Source: JAUPTX01 sp964550665 (GTDB taxonomy: Bacteria; Patescibacteriota; Minisyncoccia; Phycocordibacterales; CSBR16-119). Taken from it: a stretch of 41,289 nucleotides of DNA. Location of the stretch: contig CAZJZW010000001.1 of NCBI GenBank assembly GCA_964550665.1, forward strand, positions 1 to 41,289, read 5' to 3'. Every line of letters starts with the position of its first letter. The stretch's first letter is position 1. The translations under genes were made by a program, and so were the position numbers. Positions 18,208 to 27,596 of the stretch are shown piece by piece. The notes below the pieces were generated by a model. It was not told the origin of the DNA. It saw only the letters and a list, made by a program, of their open reading frames with translations, and ran no database searches.

Positions 18208-21200
18208 ATGTCTAACAAATTTGAATCTAGAAATAGAGAGGCTTTTGATCCGAGTACCTTAAGGCGCTCTATGGCTGAAAGAGACCCAGAACGGGTTCAT
18301 TTCGAACATAAATATGGCGATGACTCCGATTATTTAGACAAAGAGGAGATAGAAAAGAGAGTTGCCAAACTTAAAGCAAATGAGAGTGTAAATTCTCCAA
18401 ATTATTATAAACAAAACACAGAAAACGAAGTCCCTTCAAATACTGAAGAAAAACCAGCAGATCTATCTAGGATAACAGAACATGATGAATTGAAGGGAGA
18501 GAGTTTTAATCAGGCTGGTCAGATTGCCTCAGGGTTTATCAATGAAGCGATCCTAAAGGCACACGGAATTTCAAAAGAAGAATTTAATTCTCTAAAAAAA
18601 GAAGACAGGGAATTTCTTGTTGATGAATTATCTAAAAAAAATTCTGACTACGAAGGCCAGTTTGCTCCATTTAAAGAGCTTGGATGGGAGAAAGAAGACC
18701 TCACCTTGTTTTCAAAAAATGACAAAGAGCTCATTCTAGATAGAAATATAAATAAAAAATCTTTCAATGAGAGTGACTTCCAAATGAGAGATTTAGGTTA
18801 TAGTTTAAATCAAATATTTTTTGTTATTTCTAATAATGATAAAGAAAAGATTATCCAAGAAAAAATTAAACCAGAAGATTGGGTTAAAGTAAAAAGATCT
18901 GAAATGTCTACGCCAACCAATGATAAAAAATCATTCAGACAATGGTTAAGCGCTGAATCTAATATTGTTTCCCAAAAATCTTCTGGGTCAAACCTTGAAT
19001 CTCGCCCGGGCTCAGAAAATGAAAGAATAAAAATTCTTAATTTCCAGTTAAAAACCTTTGAAAGAGATTTTAAAAAAGCAGAGAAAGTGGGGGATATTGA
19101 TCAAGTTGGAAAACTCAAAGAAGATATTAAAAAAGTTAGAGAAGAACTTGGTTCTTCTGGTTCTAAGCTTGAAAATGTAGTAATAACAAAAAAAGCAGAG
19201 GTAAAAACACCGGAAGCATTTATAGGTGGTGAAGAAAAATTAGGTTTGGAAGATTCTTTAAAATCAGAATCTTCGGCAGAACAAGTGGGTAGGTCACAAG
19301 AAGAAGTGCAACAACTTTCTTCTACAGTTGAAACAAATATTCAAGCAAAAGAGGGATCGGCTAAAAAATACATACAAGATCTTGGTTATTCTAAAGAAGA
19401 AATACTCGCTCTTCCAGTAAAAGATCAAAATAGAATTGTTGAAGAACAAATCCCTCGAAACGCTTGGTTTAGAGAAGAGACCGTTGCTCCAATTCCAGAA
19501 GTTTTGCCGACCCCAGAAATTCCTGAAAATAAAGAAAAGAAATATATCTATAAAGAAACGAATGTTGGTACTGATGGAAGTTACACCCGCACAGAAGAAG
19601 AGGTCGATTTAAAAGAATTAAAGGTGCGCTTAGAAAATCGATCAGGCCAAAGAACTTCAATAGGAAATTCAAAAGAGCAAGAAGCTAAAGGAAAGGCGAT
19701 TGAAGAATATAAAATAAGAGAAGCAGAGCTTTCAAAAATGGGCTGGACTCTTGAAAAATATTCTGCGCTTTCAGAGCGAGAACAACAAATGGTTATTTGG
19801 CAACATCTTCCACCAGAACAAGTCCTTGAGGAAGGTCGGGTAAATACATCCGAAAATAAAAGTCAGGTAGAAGAAATGACAGTTGATGCTTTTATTGAAT
19901 ATATTACAAATAAACGTGATAAATTAGGTGAAGTAAATTTTACAGAAGAAGACAAGGCATTTATCCGTAAAAACAAAGAAGTAATTAGATCTAAACTCTC
20001 GAAACCAAAGGAAGAGAGTGTGCCACTACCAAAAAAGGAAGACATAGAACCATTACCAAAAGAAGCAGAAGACTATATAAAAGCAAAAATAAATAAGGAC
20101 AGGTATGATTTGTCTGCAAAAGGAACATCAGAAGGTGCGAAGGAATTTTTAGCGGATCAGAAACTTCTTGTTGGTATTCCAAAGGGTTATGAAAATTTGG
20201 GTAAGAATGAGTTAATAGAAAAATTAAAGGAAAGACAGTTACCATCAGGAGGTGACAAACAAAAAATTACTGAAAGATTGGCTAAAGATGATATAGAAAA
20301 GAAAACGCCAAATTTTGGCTTTGCTGAAACAGAATTAGCAAAAAAACTTAAAGAAGAATTTAACTTATCTGAAAAAGATATAATTCTTTTATCGCCAGAA
20401 TTTTTCTCTTTATCTCCCGCAAAACAACAATATCTTTTTTCTAAACTTGAACAGAAAATATATCTTGACGCAGACTTCGCATCAAAAACACAAAATGAAG
20501 AAGAAATCCAAAAGATGGGCTTTTGGAAAAAACTTGGTTCAAGTTTTGTAAAAGGTCAACGACAAGTTGCTCTTCGTGACAAGATGATCCAAGAAATAAA
20601 AAAGGGTGGGATAAAAGATTATCGATTAGACATAAAAACTTTAAACGACTATCTTCTCGATGCACCAGAACTTAAATATGAATTAAACGAAAAGGGTAGA
20701 CTGGCTCCGCATTTTGAATATGTAGAAACAACTTCTTCTGACAAGAAATTCGAAACACCAAAAGTATTTTTTAATGTGGCAGCGAGTCGTTTTAGTGAAA
20801 TGCCGTTCGAATGGTCGTTAAAGAGTGCAACCGATTCACAGAGACAAGCATACCAAAAAGCATATTCGAGTTACACAGGAGCAAAAGAATCTTTGCTAAA
20901 AGCGATGATTGAAGAAGCGAAATATAAAAATCCAAACATTGATGAAGAAGGTGAAAAGAATATTCGAAAGGAAGCCTTAATAAAAATTGCTGAAACAGAT
21001 GCTCGAGTAAAATTTGGAACATTTATCACTCAAAATCCAGAGATGGAGAATCTTTCAGCAAACTTTTTTGAAAAAGTTTTGGGCGCAAAGGCTAATGATT
21101 TTGCCCGTGGTGCGATGTTTACAGGAGCTGGTTTTGCGACAAAATGGCTTGGTAGATCTATGGCTGTTACCGGTGTGGGGCTCGCAGTCTCTGGGGCTGT

Positions 21201-23511
21201 CGGAGGGCTCATGGCCTACCGAAAGAAAAATCTTGAATATAAAGAAAAAGAGTTACAACAAAGGTATGGAAAAGAGGTAAATGATCTTTTGATAAAAAAA
21301 GCAGTTAATTCTTCAAATGTCTATGAGAGACTTGAAAAACTTGTTGGTCAGCTTGAAAAAACCACAGATAAAGAAAGTAAGAAAAAGATAGTTGAAACAA
21401 TAAAAACAAGAATTTTTGTTACCGAAGAAATGATGAGGGATGGACGAATTAACTTTGGATCTCAAAAAGAACAAACTCTCAATCAATATAAGCTTTCTGA
21501 GATGATGTCGAAGGCGGCTGTTACTGTTGAAATGGAAGGTGGATTTGGTCCAGAAAAAACAAAAGAAGAAAAAGTCTTTGATCGATTTAAGCAGTTTGTC
21601 CAGGATGATGCTGTCCAGAAAGAGAAAGATGTTGCACGAGCCTTGGCATTCTTTAAAGGAGTATCTGTTGGGGTACTCGGTTACGAAGTTGGTATGGGCT
21701 TGCGATACGCACAAGAAGCTGGGTTCTTTAGCGGTGCATGGGAAGCGATTTCAGAAAAGGGTACTGAGGGCTTGAAAAAAGCAAAAGAGATTATTTCAAA
21801 TTTTTTTTCTGATGACACTCCAACATCTCTTCCAAAAGCTCCTAATTTAAGTGAAAATGTTACTCCGGTAGAAACTGTGATGGCAGGCTCGCGTGGAGTT
21901 ATCGGTGCGATTGATGACATGCAAGATAATCTTAAATTAAAATTTGGAAATAATGTTCCAGAGCAGTATAGGGAATTCTTATCAAAAGATCCAAATAAAT
22001 TAGCTCGAGAATGGGGGTTTTATAAACCAGGAGAAGTTAACGAAAGTGCGATCATTAAAAAAGGCGAAGGGTTCTCTATAGACTCAAAAGGTATTGTTCG
22101 GTTTGTAGGTCTTAATGGAACAGACGAAGTGTATGTTCCACAAGGTGTAAAAGATGTTTCTGTTGTTGAATCTGAAAGAAAGTTTTTTGACGGAGGAAGA
22201 ATAGGACTAGCCTCAGCCGAAAGTCCTTCTATAGAAACAGAAGCTACTTATGTTGAATCTGAGCCTGTCAAAAGACCAGAAGCTCCAAACGAAGGATATG
22301 CTACAACTAAAGAAGTTAAACCAGGCCCAACGAATTGGTTTGAAAAACCAGTTCCGACAGAGAGAGGGTATTCAAGTGTTAGAGGTAGTTGGAAATTTGC
22401 AGAGGGTCCAGATGGTCAGATAAAGAGCGTTAATCTGGCTGGAACTTTATCTGAAAGAGCAAATGAGTTTTTAAGAACTCCAAATAAATTTATTTCACCA
22501 GAAGCGCCGGGAACAGACTCAACAAAAGTTTATCTTTTACGACAAAACGCTGCTCCTATTGTTGAACTGATCAAATCTGAAAATCTACTAAATGATTCAA
22601 CTGTAGATCTAACAGATAAAGAAAGGGTGTTCTTACAAAAAAAGATCTCAGCTGATAGTATAAAAATAAAAGAATTAACAAAAGGAGCATTTGCTGGTAG
22701 CCAAGAAAATATAAAGATAGCAGAAGTTCCTAAACCAGAAAAAATCACATACTTTGGTACGGATGAGGAAAAGCCAAAAATTAACCCAAGTGTAACCTCT
22801 GTTTCAGAAGGATCTGACTTTGTACCGAGAAAAGAAGCAGTCCCTGTTCCAGAAACAAGCGCTAAAATATCTGGAAAAACTTACGAAGTTTCTTTCGGTG
22901 ATAGAGCTGGAAAGAAATTTATCCCAGTTACAGTAGAATCATCGTGGAATTTAGAAGACAATCCAGTTCTTAGAAATGAAGCTTTAAATGATTTAGTTAA
23001 TCCGGCATATCACAAAGCGCTAAAGTTTAATCCTGACTTTGATAGATTGGTTGTGGCGGAAGAAATATTAGAGTCTAATAAATATGCACCAGGAACAAGT
23101 GAACACGAGGCCCTAAAAAATTATATAAATGGTCAGAAAATAAAAATATCTCAAGGTTTGCGGGCAAATGATGTTTTTGAAATGCCATCCGGACCGATAA
23201 AAGTTTCTTTAAATGGAGTTGAGTATATTTCTTCTAATACAGATATACCTCAAAAAAGTGAAATGGTTTCTAAAATAGCAAAGGAATATATTACAGGCAG
23301 TAAGCTAAAATATGTTGGAAACCTGATGGCGCTAGGAGAAGACCATATTGGTATATATGAAGAGAGTTCCAACCAAGGGGTTGCAAATGAAATGATCAAC
23401 AGCCAAGCAAGATTAAATGGAGACAAGGTTGGTAGCCTAGTAGAAGAAAAGATGGAACAAACATCAGATGGTAAATACAGAATCATCAAGGTTTATAAAC
23501 TTAAAAAATAA
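18208..23511 (+). CDS. Giant repeat-containing membrane protein, 1767 aa, unknown function
   Basis: Starts MSNKFESRNREAFDPSTLRR; the ATG at 18208 follows a TATAAT box, and the in-frame extension upstream has no coding character. It has no signal peptide. Residues 110-560 carry at least five copies of a roughly 30-residue helical repeat (LGW/LGY, then S-x-E, then L/I-x-x-L-x-x-x-D/E-x-x-x-I/V), at about 115, 156, 193, 389 and 508, with a looser copy near 717. A SAP-like helix-turn-helix (NLGKNELIEKLKERQLPSGG) lies near 663. Two hydrophobic regions (about 966-1008 and 1142-1175) are probably membrane hairpins. The C-terminal 600 residues are mixed alpha/beta, Pro-rich in places. It lies before uvrD and the secretion locus. 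I would not assign a function. Confidence 0.8.
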   Translation: MSNKFESRNREAFDPSTLRRSMAERDPERVHFEHKYGDDSDYLDKEEIEKRVAKLKANESVNSPNYYKQNTENEVPSNTEEKPADLSRITEHDELKGESFNQAGQIASGFINEAILKAHGISKEEFNSLKKEDREFLVDELSKKNSDYEGQFAPFKELGWEKEDLTLFSKNDKELILDRNINKKSFNESDFQMRDLGYSLNQIFFVISNNDKEKIIQEKIKPEDWVKVKRSEMSTPTNDKKSFRQWLSAESNIVSQKSSGSNLESRPGSENERIKILNFQLKTFERDFKKAEKVGDIDQVGKLKEDIKKVREELGSSGSKLENVVITKKAEVKTPEAFIGGEEKLGLEDSLKSESSAEQVGRSQEEVQQLSSTVETNIQAKEGSAKKYIQDLGYSKEEILALPVKDQNRIVEEQIPRNAWFREETVAPIPEVLPTPEIPENKEKKYIYKETNVGTDGSYTRTEEEVDLKELKVRLENRSGQRTSIGNSKEQEAKGKAIEEYKIREAELSKMGWTLEKYSALSEREQQMVIWQHLPPEQVLEEGRVNTSENKSQVEEMTVDAFIEYITNKRDKLGEVNFTEEDKAFIRKNKEVIRSKLSKPKEESVPLPKKEDIEPLPKEAEDYIKAKINKDRYDLSAKGTSEGAKEFLADQKLLVGIPKGYENLGKNELIEKLKERQLPSGGDKQKITERLAKDDIEKKTPNFGFAETELAKKLKEEFNLSEKDIILLSPEFFSLSPAKQQYLFSKLEQKIYLDADFASKTQNEEEIQKMGFWKKLGSSFVKGQRQVALRDKMIQEIKKGGIKDYRLDIKTLNDYLLDAPELKYELNEKGRLAPHFEYVETTSSDKKFETPKVFFNVAASRFSEMPFEWSLKSATDSQRQAYQKAYSSYTGAKESLLKAMIEEAKYKNPNIDEEGEKNIRKEALIKIAETDARVKFGTFITQNPEMENLSANFFEKVLGAKANDFARGAMFTGAGFATKWLGRSMAVTGVGLAVSGAVGGLMAYRKKNLEYKEKELQQRYGKEVNDLLIKKAVNSSNVYERLEKLVGQLEKTTDKESKKKIVETIKTRIFVTEEMMRDGRINFGSQKEQTLNQYKLSEMMSKAAVTVEMEGGFGPEKTKEEKVFDRFKQFVQDDAVQKEKDVARALAFFKGVSVGVLGYEVGMGLRYAQEAGFFSGAWEAISEKGTEGLKKAKEIISNFFSDDTPTSLPKAPNLSENVTPVETVMAGSRGVIGAIDDMQDNLKLKFGNNVPEQYREFLSKDPNKLAREWGFYKPGEVNESAIIKKGEGFSIDSKGIVRFVGLNGTDEVYVPQGVKDVSVVESERKFFDGGRIGLASAESPSIETEATYVESEPVKRPEAPNEGYATTKEVKPGPTNWFEKPVPTERGYSSVRGSWKFAEGPDGQIKSVNLAGTLSERANEFLRTPNKFISPEAPGTDSTKVYLLRQNAAPIVELIKSENLLNDSTVDLTDKERVFLQKKISADSIKIKELTKGAFAGSQENIKIAEVPKPEKITYFGTDEEKPKINPSVTSVSEGSDFVPRKEAVPVPETSAKISGKTYEVSFGDRAGKKFIPVTVESSWNLEDNPVLRNEALNDLVNPAYHKALKFNPDFDRLVVAEEILESNKYAPGTSEHEALKNYINGQKIKISQGLRANDVFEMPSGPIKVSLNGVEYISSNTDIPQKSEMVSKIAKEYITGSKLKYVGNLMALGEDHIGIYEESSNQGVANEMINSQARLNGDKVGSLVEEKMEQTSDGKYRIIKVYKLKK

Positions 23512-23543
23512 CAAAATGTCCCCGGTCGGGGACATTTTGTTTT
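23512..23543 (+). terminator. Terminator of the giant gene
   Basis: ACAAAATGTCCCCG/CGGGGACATTTTGT hairpin starting right after the stop codon. Confidence 0.9.
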
Positions 23544-23544
23544 A

Positions 23545-23553
23545 TGTTATAGT
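23545..23553 (+). promoter_or_regulatory. Extended -10 of uvrD
   Basis: TGT-TATAGT, 7 nt before the ATG; it directly follows the upstream terminator. Confidence 0.55.
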
Positions 23554-23560
23554 ATCTTTC

Positions 23561-25489
23561 ATGGATTATTTATCTGGTCTCAATGAAAGACAAAAAGAAG
23601 CAGTTTTGTGTAAAAACGGAGCGCTTTTGATAGTGGCTGGAGCCGGAGCCGGAAAAACAAAAACAGTTACTCACAGAATCGTCTATTTAATAAACGAAGG
23701 AGTTTCTCCAGAAAATATTTTGGCGGTTACATTTACTAATAAAGCTGCGAAAGAAATGGTCGAGCGTGTCGGACACATGCTCGCAGGGAAAGTTTCCGGA
23801 CGACCAATGATTGCAACATTTCACTCTTTAGCCGTGAAGATTTTACGGGATAACGCAGAGAAAATCGGACTCAATCGACATTTCGTTATATTGGATGACG
23901 CTGATACGAACTCAATCATAAGAGAAGTTTTGAAAGATTTAAATATTGATCCAAAACAAAGTCCTACCAGAATGTTTAAAAGTATTATTTCAACGCAGAA
24001 AAATAATTTTGTAAGTTTGGAAGAGTTTGGCAGAAATGCGCAGTCGTATAATTCCCAAGTTATCGCGCGTGTTTGGCAAAAATATGAAGAGAAAAAAGTA
24101 AAAGAAAAAGGTCTCGACTTCGATGACTTACTTTTAAAGACGGTGATTTTGTTTCAAGAACATAAAGATGTTTTAGATACGTATCAAGAACGCTGGAAAT
24201 ATATTCACGTGGACGAGTATCAGGACACAAACACAGTTCAATACCTTTTAACGAAACTTTTAGCAAAAAAGTACGGCAACATTTGTGTGGTCGGGGACTC
24301 AGATCAAAATATTTACAGTTGGCGTGGGGCTGACATCACAAATATCTTAAATTTTGAAGAAGACTATCCTGGAGCGAAAGTTATTTTACTCGAACAAAAC
24401 TATCGTTCAACAAAAAATATTATTGAAGTTGCAAATCACATCATCCGAAAAAACAAACAAAGAAAAGATAAAAATTTATTTACTGAAAATGAAGATGGGG
24501 AACTGATTTCTATATTCGAAGCCTACAACGATAAATTTGAGGCAGAATTTGTAGCGGACAAAGTTACAGAAATGATGGACAAAGGAGTTAACCCAAACGA
24601 TATCGCTATTTTATATCGAGCAAATTTTCAGTCGCGACTCTTTGAAGAGTATATGCTCAAATATTCGTTACCGTATCAAGTTCTAGGAATACGTTTTTTT
24701 GATCGAAAAGAAATCAAAGACGTTCTTTCTTATATTCGTGCAAGTCTAAATCCAGACTCACTTTCTGATATTCGAAGAATTATAAATGAACCAAAAAGAG
24801 GTTTGGGTAAAACTACTCTTGATAAATTTTTCATCGGTAAAGAGTCAGAATTACCTTTAAAAACAAGGCTTAAAATAAAATCCTTCTATGAATCTCTGGA
24901 AAAGATAAAGAATTTTTCTGAAAGTCACAAGCCGTCGGAAGCAGTGGCGTTCGTGATTAAAGAATCAGGAATAGAAAACGATCTTTTAAAAACAGGACTG
25001 GAAGACGATTTAGAACGGCTTGAAAACGTGAAAGAACTTATCACCTTTGCCACCAAATATGACGAGCTTCCAAATATGGAGGGAATTGAACTTTTGTTGG
25101 AAGAAGCAGCTCTTGCCTCTGACCAAGACACATTGAGTGAAACAGTAAAAAAGAAACCAAAAAATGGAGTAAAACTTATGACGGTTCACGCGTCGAAAGG
25201 TTTGGAATTCGACCATGTATTTATTGTCGGACTTGAAGATGATTTATTCCCCCACGGTAAAAGATCGATGAAAAGGGATTATAATGAAGAAGAGGAGCGA
25301 CGACTTTTTTATGTTGCTGTGACGCGTTCAAAGAAAAAACTTTTTCTAAGTTATGCGACAATACGAATGGTTTTTGGAAATATAGAAGTGCGAAATCCTT
25401 CGGAATTTTTAGATGATATCCCAGAATTATTAGTACATCGAGAAGAGCGCGACAGTAGTGGTTTCGGAAATAATATAGTGTATATTTAG
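23561..25489 (+). CDS. uvrD: UvrD/PcrA-type superfamily 1A DNA helicase
   Basis: 642 aa from the ATG at 23561 (shorter than E. coli UvrD at 720, as it lacks a long C-terminal tail). A 3'-to-5' helicase for excision and mismatch repair and replication restart. Motifs in order: Q-motif region LNERQKEAV, Walker A VAGAGAGKTKT (about 26-36), TFTNKAAKEM, TFHSLAVKIL, Walker B HVDEYQDTN (about 217), GDSDQNIYSWRGAD, EQNYRST, LMTVHASKGLEFDHVFIVGL (about 537), and VAVTRSKKKL. A longer in-frame start upstream is rejected because it overlaps the preceding gene and terminator. rsmA begins 3 nt after the stop. Confidence 0.95.
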   Translation: MDYLSGLNERQKEAVLCKNGALLIVAGAGAGKTKTVTHRIVYLINEGVSPENILAVTFTNKAAKEMVERVGHMLAGKVSGRPMIATFHSLAVKILRDNAEKIGLNRHFVILDDADTNSIIREVLKDLNIDPKQSPTRMFKSIISTQKNNFVSLEEFGRNAQSYNSQVIARVWQKYEEKKVKEKGLDFDDLLLKTVILFQEHKDVLDTYQERWKYIHVDEYQDTNTVQYLLTKLLAKKYGNICVVGDSDQNIYSWRGADITNILNFEEDYPGAKVILLEQNYRSTKNIIEVANHIIRKNKQRKDKNLFTENEDGELISIFEAYNDKFEAEFVADKVTEMMDKGVNPNDIAILYRANFQSRLFEEYMLKYSLPYQVLGIRFFDRKEIKDVLSYIRASLNPDSLSDIRRIINEPKRGLGKTTLDKFFIGKESELPLKTRLKIKSFYESLEKIKNFSESHKPSEAVAFVIKESGIENDLLKTGLEDDLERLENVKELITFATKYDELPNMEGIELLLEEAALASDQDTLSETVKKKPKNGVKLMTVHASKGLEFDHVFIVGLEDDLFPHGKRSMKRDYNEEEERRLFYVAVTRSKKKLFLSYATIRMVFGNIEVRNPSEFLDDIPELLVHREERDSSGFGNNIVYI

Positions 25490-25492
25490 GGA

Positions 25493-26266
25493 ATGAAAGC
25501 TAAAAAACACCTAGGTCAAAATTTCTTAAAGTCTGGAAAAGCCCTGAGGGATATTATTTTAGCGGCGAAAATTTCTGAAAAAGATACCGTGGTAGAAATC
25601 GGACCAGGGAAAGGTGCCCTAACAACTAAAATTTTAGAATCAGCGGGTAAAGTTATTGCTATCGAAAAAGACAGAGATTTGATTCCAGGTTTAACAGAAG
25701 CTTTTCAAGAAGACATAAAAAACAAAAAACTTGTTTTGCTAGAAGATGATATTTTAACCTTTGACCTAACAAAACTTCCTAAAAAATATAAAGTTGTCGC
25801 AAATATTCCTTTCTACATAACCGGCGCTATTTTAGAAAAATTCTTAGAGTCTGACCATCAGCCAGAATGTATGGCGTTAATCGTCCAAAAAGAAGTTGCT
25901 GAGCGGGTAGTGGCGCGGGACGGGAAAGAAAGTATCCTTTCTATGAGCGTGCGAGTTTTTGGTGAGCCAAAGTTTGTCGGTAAAATCCCAGCTCGTTACT
26001 TTTCTCCAGAACCAAAAGTAGACTCAGCTATCCTTTTAATTGAAAATATAAAAAATATGTTGAAAAATAAAGAGAAAGACGAGTTTTTCAAGTTTGTGAA
26101 GGCTGGTTTTTCACAAAAAAGAAAAACCCTACTCAAAAATTTAACAGGCTTAGGCATTAAAAGAGAGCTTTTGGAAGAAAAATTCAAGGAATTAAATATT
26201 GACCCTACAATTCGAGCTGAAAAGTTGTCGCTCCAGACTTGGCTTTCTCTTATACGATCTGTCTAG
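25493..26266 (+). CDS. rsmA: 16S rRNA dimethyladenosine transferase (KsgA/RsmA)
   Basis: 257 aa, usual length. It dimethylates the two adjacent adenines of the 16S rRNA 3' hairpin during late 30S assembly. It starts MKAKKHLGQNFLKSG (the family's K..GQNFL), SAM motif I VVEIGPGKGALTTKIL, acidic IAIEKDRDL, then the target-base motif VANIPFYITG and RYFSPEPKVDSA, with a basic C-terminal domain (FSQKRKTLLKNL). It lies 3 nt after uvrD, so the two form an operon. No terminator is visible before the next promoter. Confidence 0.95.
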   Translation: MKAKKHLGQNFLKSGKALRDIILAAKISEKDTVVEIGPGKGALTTKILESAGKVIAIEKDRDLIPGLTEAFQEDIKNKKLVLLEDDILTFDLTKLPKKYKVVANIPFYITGAILEKFLESDHQPECMALIVQKEVAERVVARDGKESILSMSVRVFGEPKFVGKIPARYFSPEPKVDSAILLIENIKNMLKNKEKDEFFKFVKAGFSQKRKTLLKNLTGLGIKRELLEEKFKELNIDPTIRAEKLSLQTWLSLIRSV

Positions 26267-26290
26267 TATCCACATAAGAAGTTTTTTCTT

Positions 26291-26301
26291 TGGTATATAA
26301 T
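26291..26301 (+). promoter_or_regulatory. Extended -10 of the 127-aa secreted protein gene
   Basis: TGG followed by TATATAAT; the last T is 6 nt before the ATG. Confidence 0.55.
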
Positions 26302-26307
26302 GACACT

Positions 26308-26691
26308 ATGAAGAAAATCATATTTTTTGTAGTAATTATACTTTTCGGTTTGTCTGTAAATGTTGCTTTTGCTCAGCTAGTGTCCCCGTATCAAGGAATT
26401 GGTGGAAGAATTATAACTGCGCCAACCCCTGGGATTGTTTGTCCTGCGGGAAAACCCGGAAGTCCATTCACTATTGCTCCAAGTGGGCCGTCTCCAGCAG
26501 GGCCTTTTGTGGGAGACTATTATCCCGTTTCAAATTTTCACCTCCTTGTTTCTAGTGCATGGTTTTTAGGGTTGGGGAGCATCGTTCCTCTTCCAGAGTG
26601 TTTTGTACCCGTTCCACCACCAGGTGTACCAGTTCCCGTTAATGGTTTTCGTACAATCTTACATGGAACATCAGTTCAGGTTAATGGCTAA
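26308..26691 (+). CDS. Small secreted Pro/Gly-rich protein, 127 aa
   Basis: MKKIIFFVVIILFGLSVNVA then FAQ gives a clear signal peptide (cleavage after about residue 22). The mature part of about 105 residues is rich in Pro, Gly, Ser and Val with few charged residues and two Cys (IVCPAG and PECFVP) that could form one disulphide. No enzymatic motif is seen. It opens the secretion locus and is followed after 3 nt by the next gene, so it is probably the first gene of that operon. A minor surface or pilus-associated component is possible. The ATG at 26308 is chosen over an upstream frame that overlaps the -10 box. Confidence 0.75.
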   Translation: MKKIIFFVVIILFGLSVNVAFAQLVSPYQGIGGRIITAPTPGIVCPAGKPGSPFTIAPSGPSPAGPFVGDYYPVSNFHLLVSSAWFLGLGSIVPLPECFVPVPPPGVPVPVNGFRTILHGTSVQVNG

Positions 26692-26694
26692 CAT

Positions 26695-27588
26695 ATGCAA
26701 AAATACTTACCAAGTAAACAATTTGTCAGGATAATACTCATTACTCTCTTTCTAGGCTCTCTGGTTTTTTTAGTTGGTAAAATTTTAAATAAAAAAACAG
26801 TTTGGCAGAGTAAGTCAGGAGAAGAGTTGGTTAAATTAATTAAAGAAGATGATTTTTTCTCACAAGACACAGATGAAGACGGGCTTTATGATTGGGAAGA
26901 GTCTCTTTGGAGTACGAACCCAGCACTAAAAGATACAGACAGTGATGGAGTAGATGATAAAAAATTTGTCGAGAATAAAAGGAAAGAAATAGATGTCGAC
27001 GAAACATACAAATCAGATCCCAACAACGAAACAGAAGTTTTCGCTAAGCAGTTCTTTACTACAGCTTCTGTTTTAAGCCAGAGCGGATCGTTCAATCAAG
27101 AAACGATAGATCAATTCTCACAAGGGGTTGGAAAATCAATTTCAAATTTTACTATAAAAGATAAATATAATCTTGGAAGCCTCAAACTCTCAGGGATTTC
27201 AGCAGAAAATTATTACAAAAATTTTGAAGCACTTTATAATTCTCTTCCGCACAAAGAAGTTCGAGAGCTTGAAAATATTGCATTACTCATTCAAAATCCA
27301 GAAGATACAACAGCTCTTGATAATATTGCTAAGATAAATTTAATGTACTCAAAGCTTGAAGACGGTCTTCTTGCGATGGAGGTTCCCTATAATGCTTCAG
27401 GAGGTCATTTGTTTCTTTTAAACAACATTAACAAGGTTGCAATAGTGATTTTAGAATCTAGAAATATTGAATATGATCCTCTGAAAGTTACAACATATTT
27501 GAGTAAATATGATGAATATTCTAAAAATGTAAGTAGTTCCTTGTCTACATTAGCTTCTTATTTTAATCAAAATGGTATAATAAATTAA
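26695..27588 (+). CDS. Membrane-anchored protein with thrombospondin-3/EF-hand-like calcium repeats, 297 aa
   Basis: A short basic N-terminus and one membrane helix (about 10-30, IILITLFLGSLVFLVGKIL) anchor it facing outward. Immediately after (about 58-85) come two Asp-rich repeats, DTDEDGLYDWEE and DTDSDGVDD, of the type 3 thrombospondin/dockerin-like calcium-binding kind. The rest (about 110-297) is helical, with no catalytic motif. It is translationally close to the genes on both sides (3 nt and 8 nt). Such repeats often rigidify cell-surface proteins in calcium. Within this locus an accessory role in the envelope machine is inferred. Confidence 0.8.
   Translation: MQKYLPSKQFVRIILITLFLGSLVFLVGKILNKKTVWQSKSGEELVKLIKEDDFFSQDTDEDGLYDWEESLWSTNPALKDTDSDGVDDKKFVENKRKEIDVDETYKSDPNNETEVFAKQFFTTASVLSQSGSFNQETIDQFSQGVGKSISNFTIKDKYNLGSLKLSGISAENYYKNFEALYNSLPHKEVRELENIALLIQNPEDTTALDNIAKINLMYSKLEDGLLAMEVPYNASGGHLFLLNNINKVAIVILESRNIEYDPLKVTTYLSKYDEYSKNVSSSLSTLASYFNQNGIIN
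27573..27581 (+). promoter_or_regulatory. Extended -10 before the 786-aa secreted protein gene
   Basis: TGG-TATAAT, inside the last codons of the preceding gene and 15 nt before the ATG. It could supply extra internal transcription. Confidence 0.45.
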
Positions 27589-27596
27589 ATTTTATT

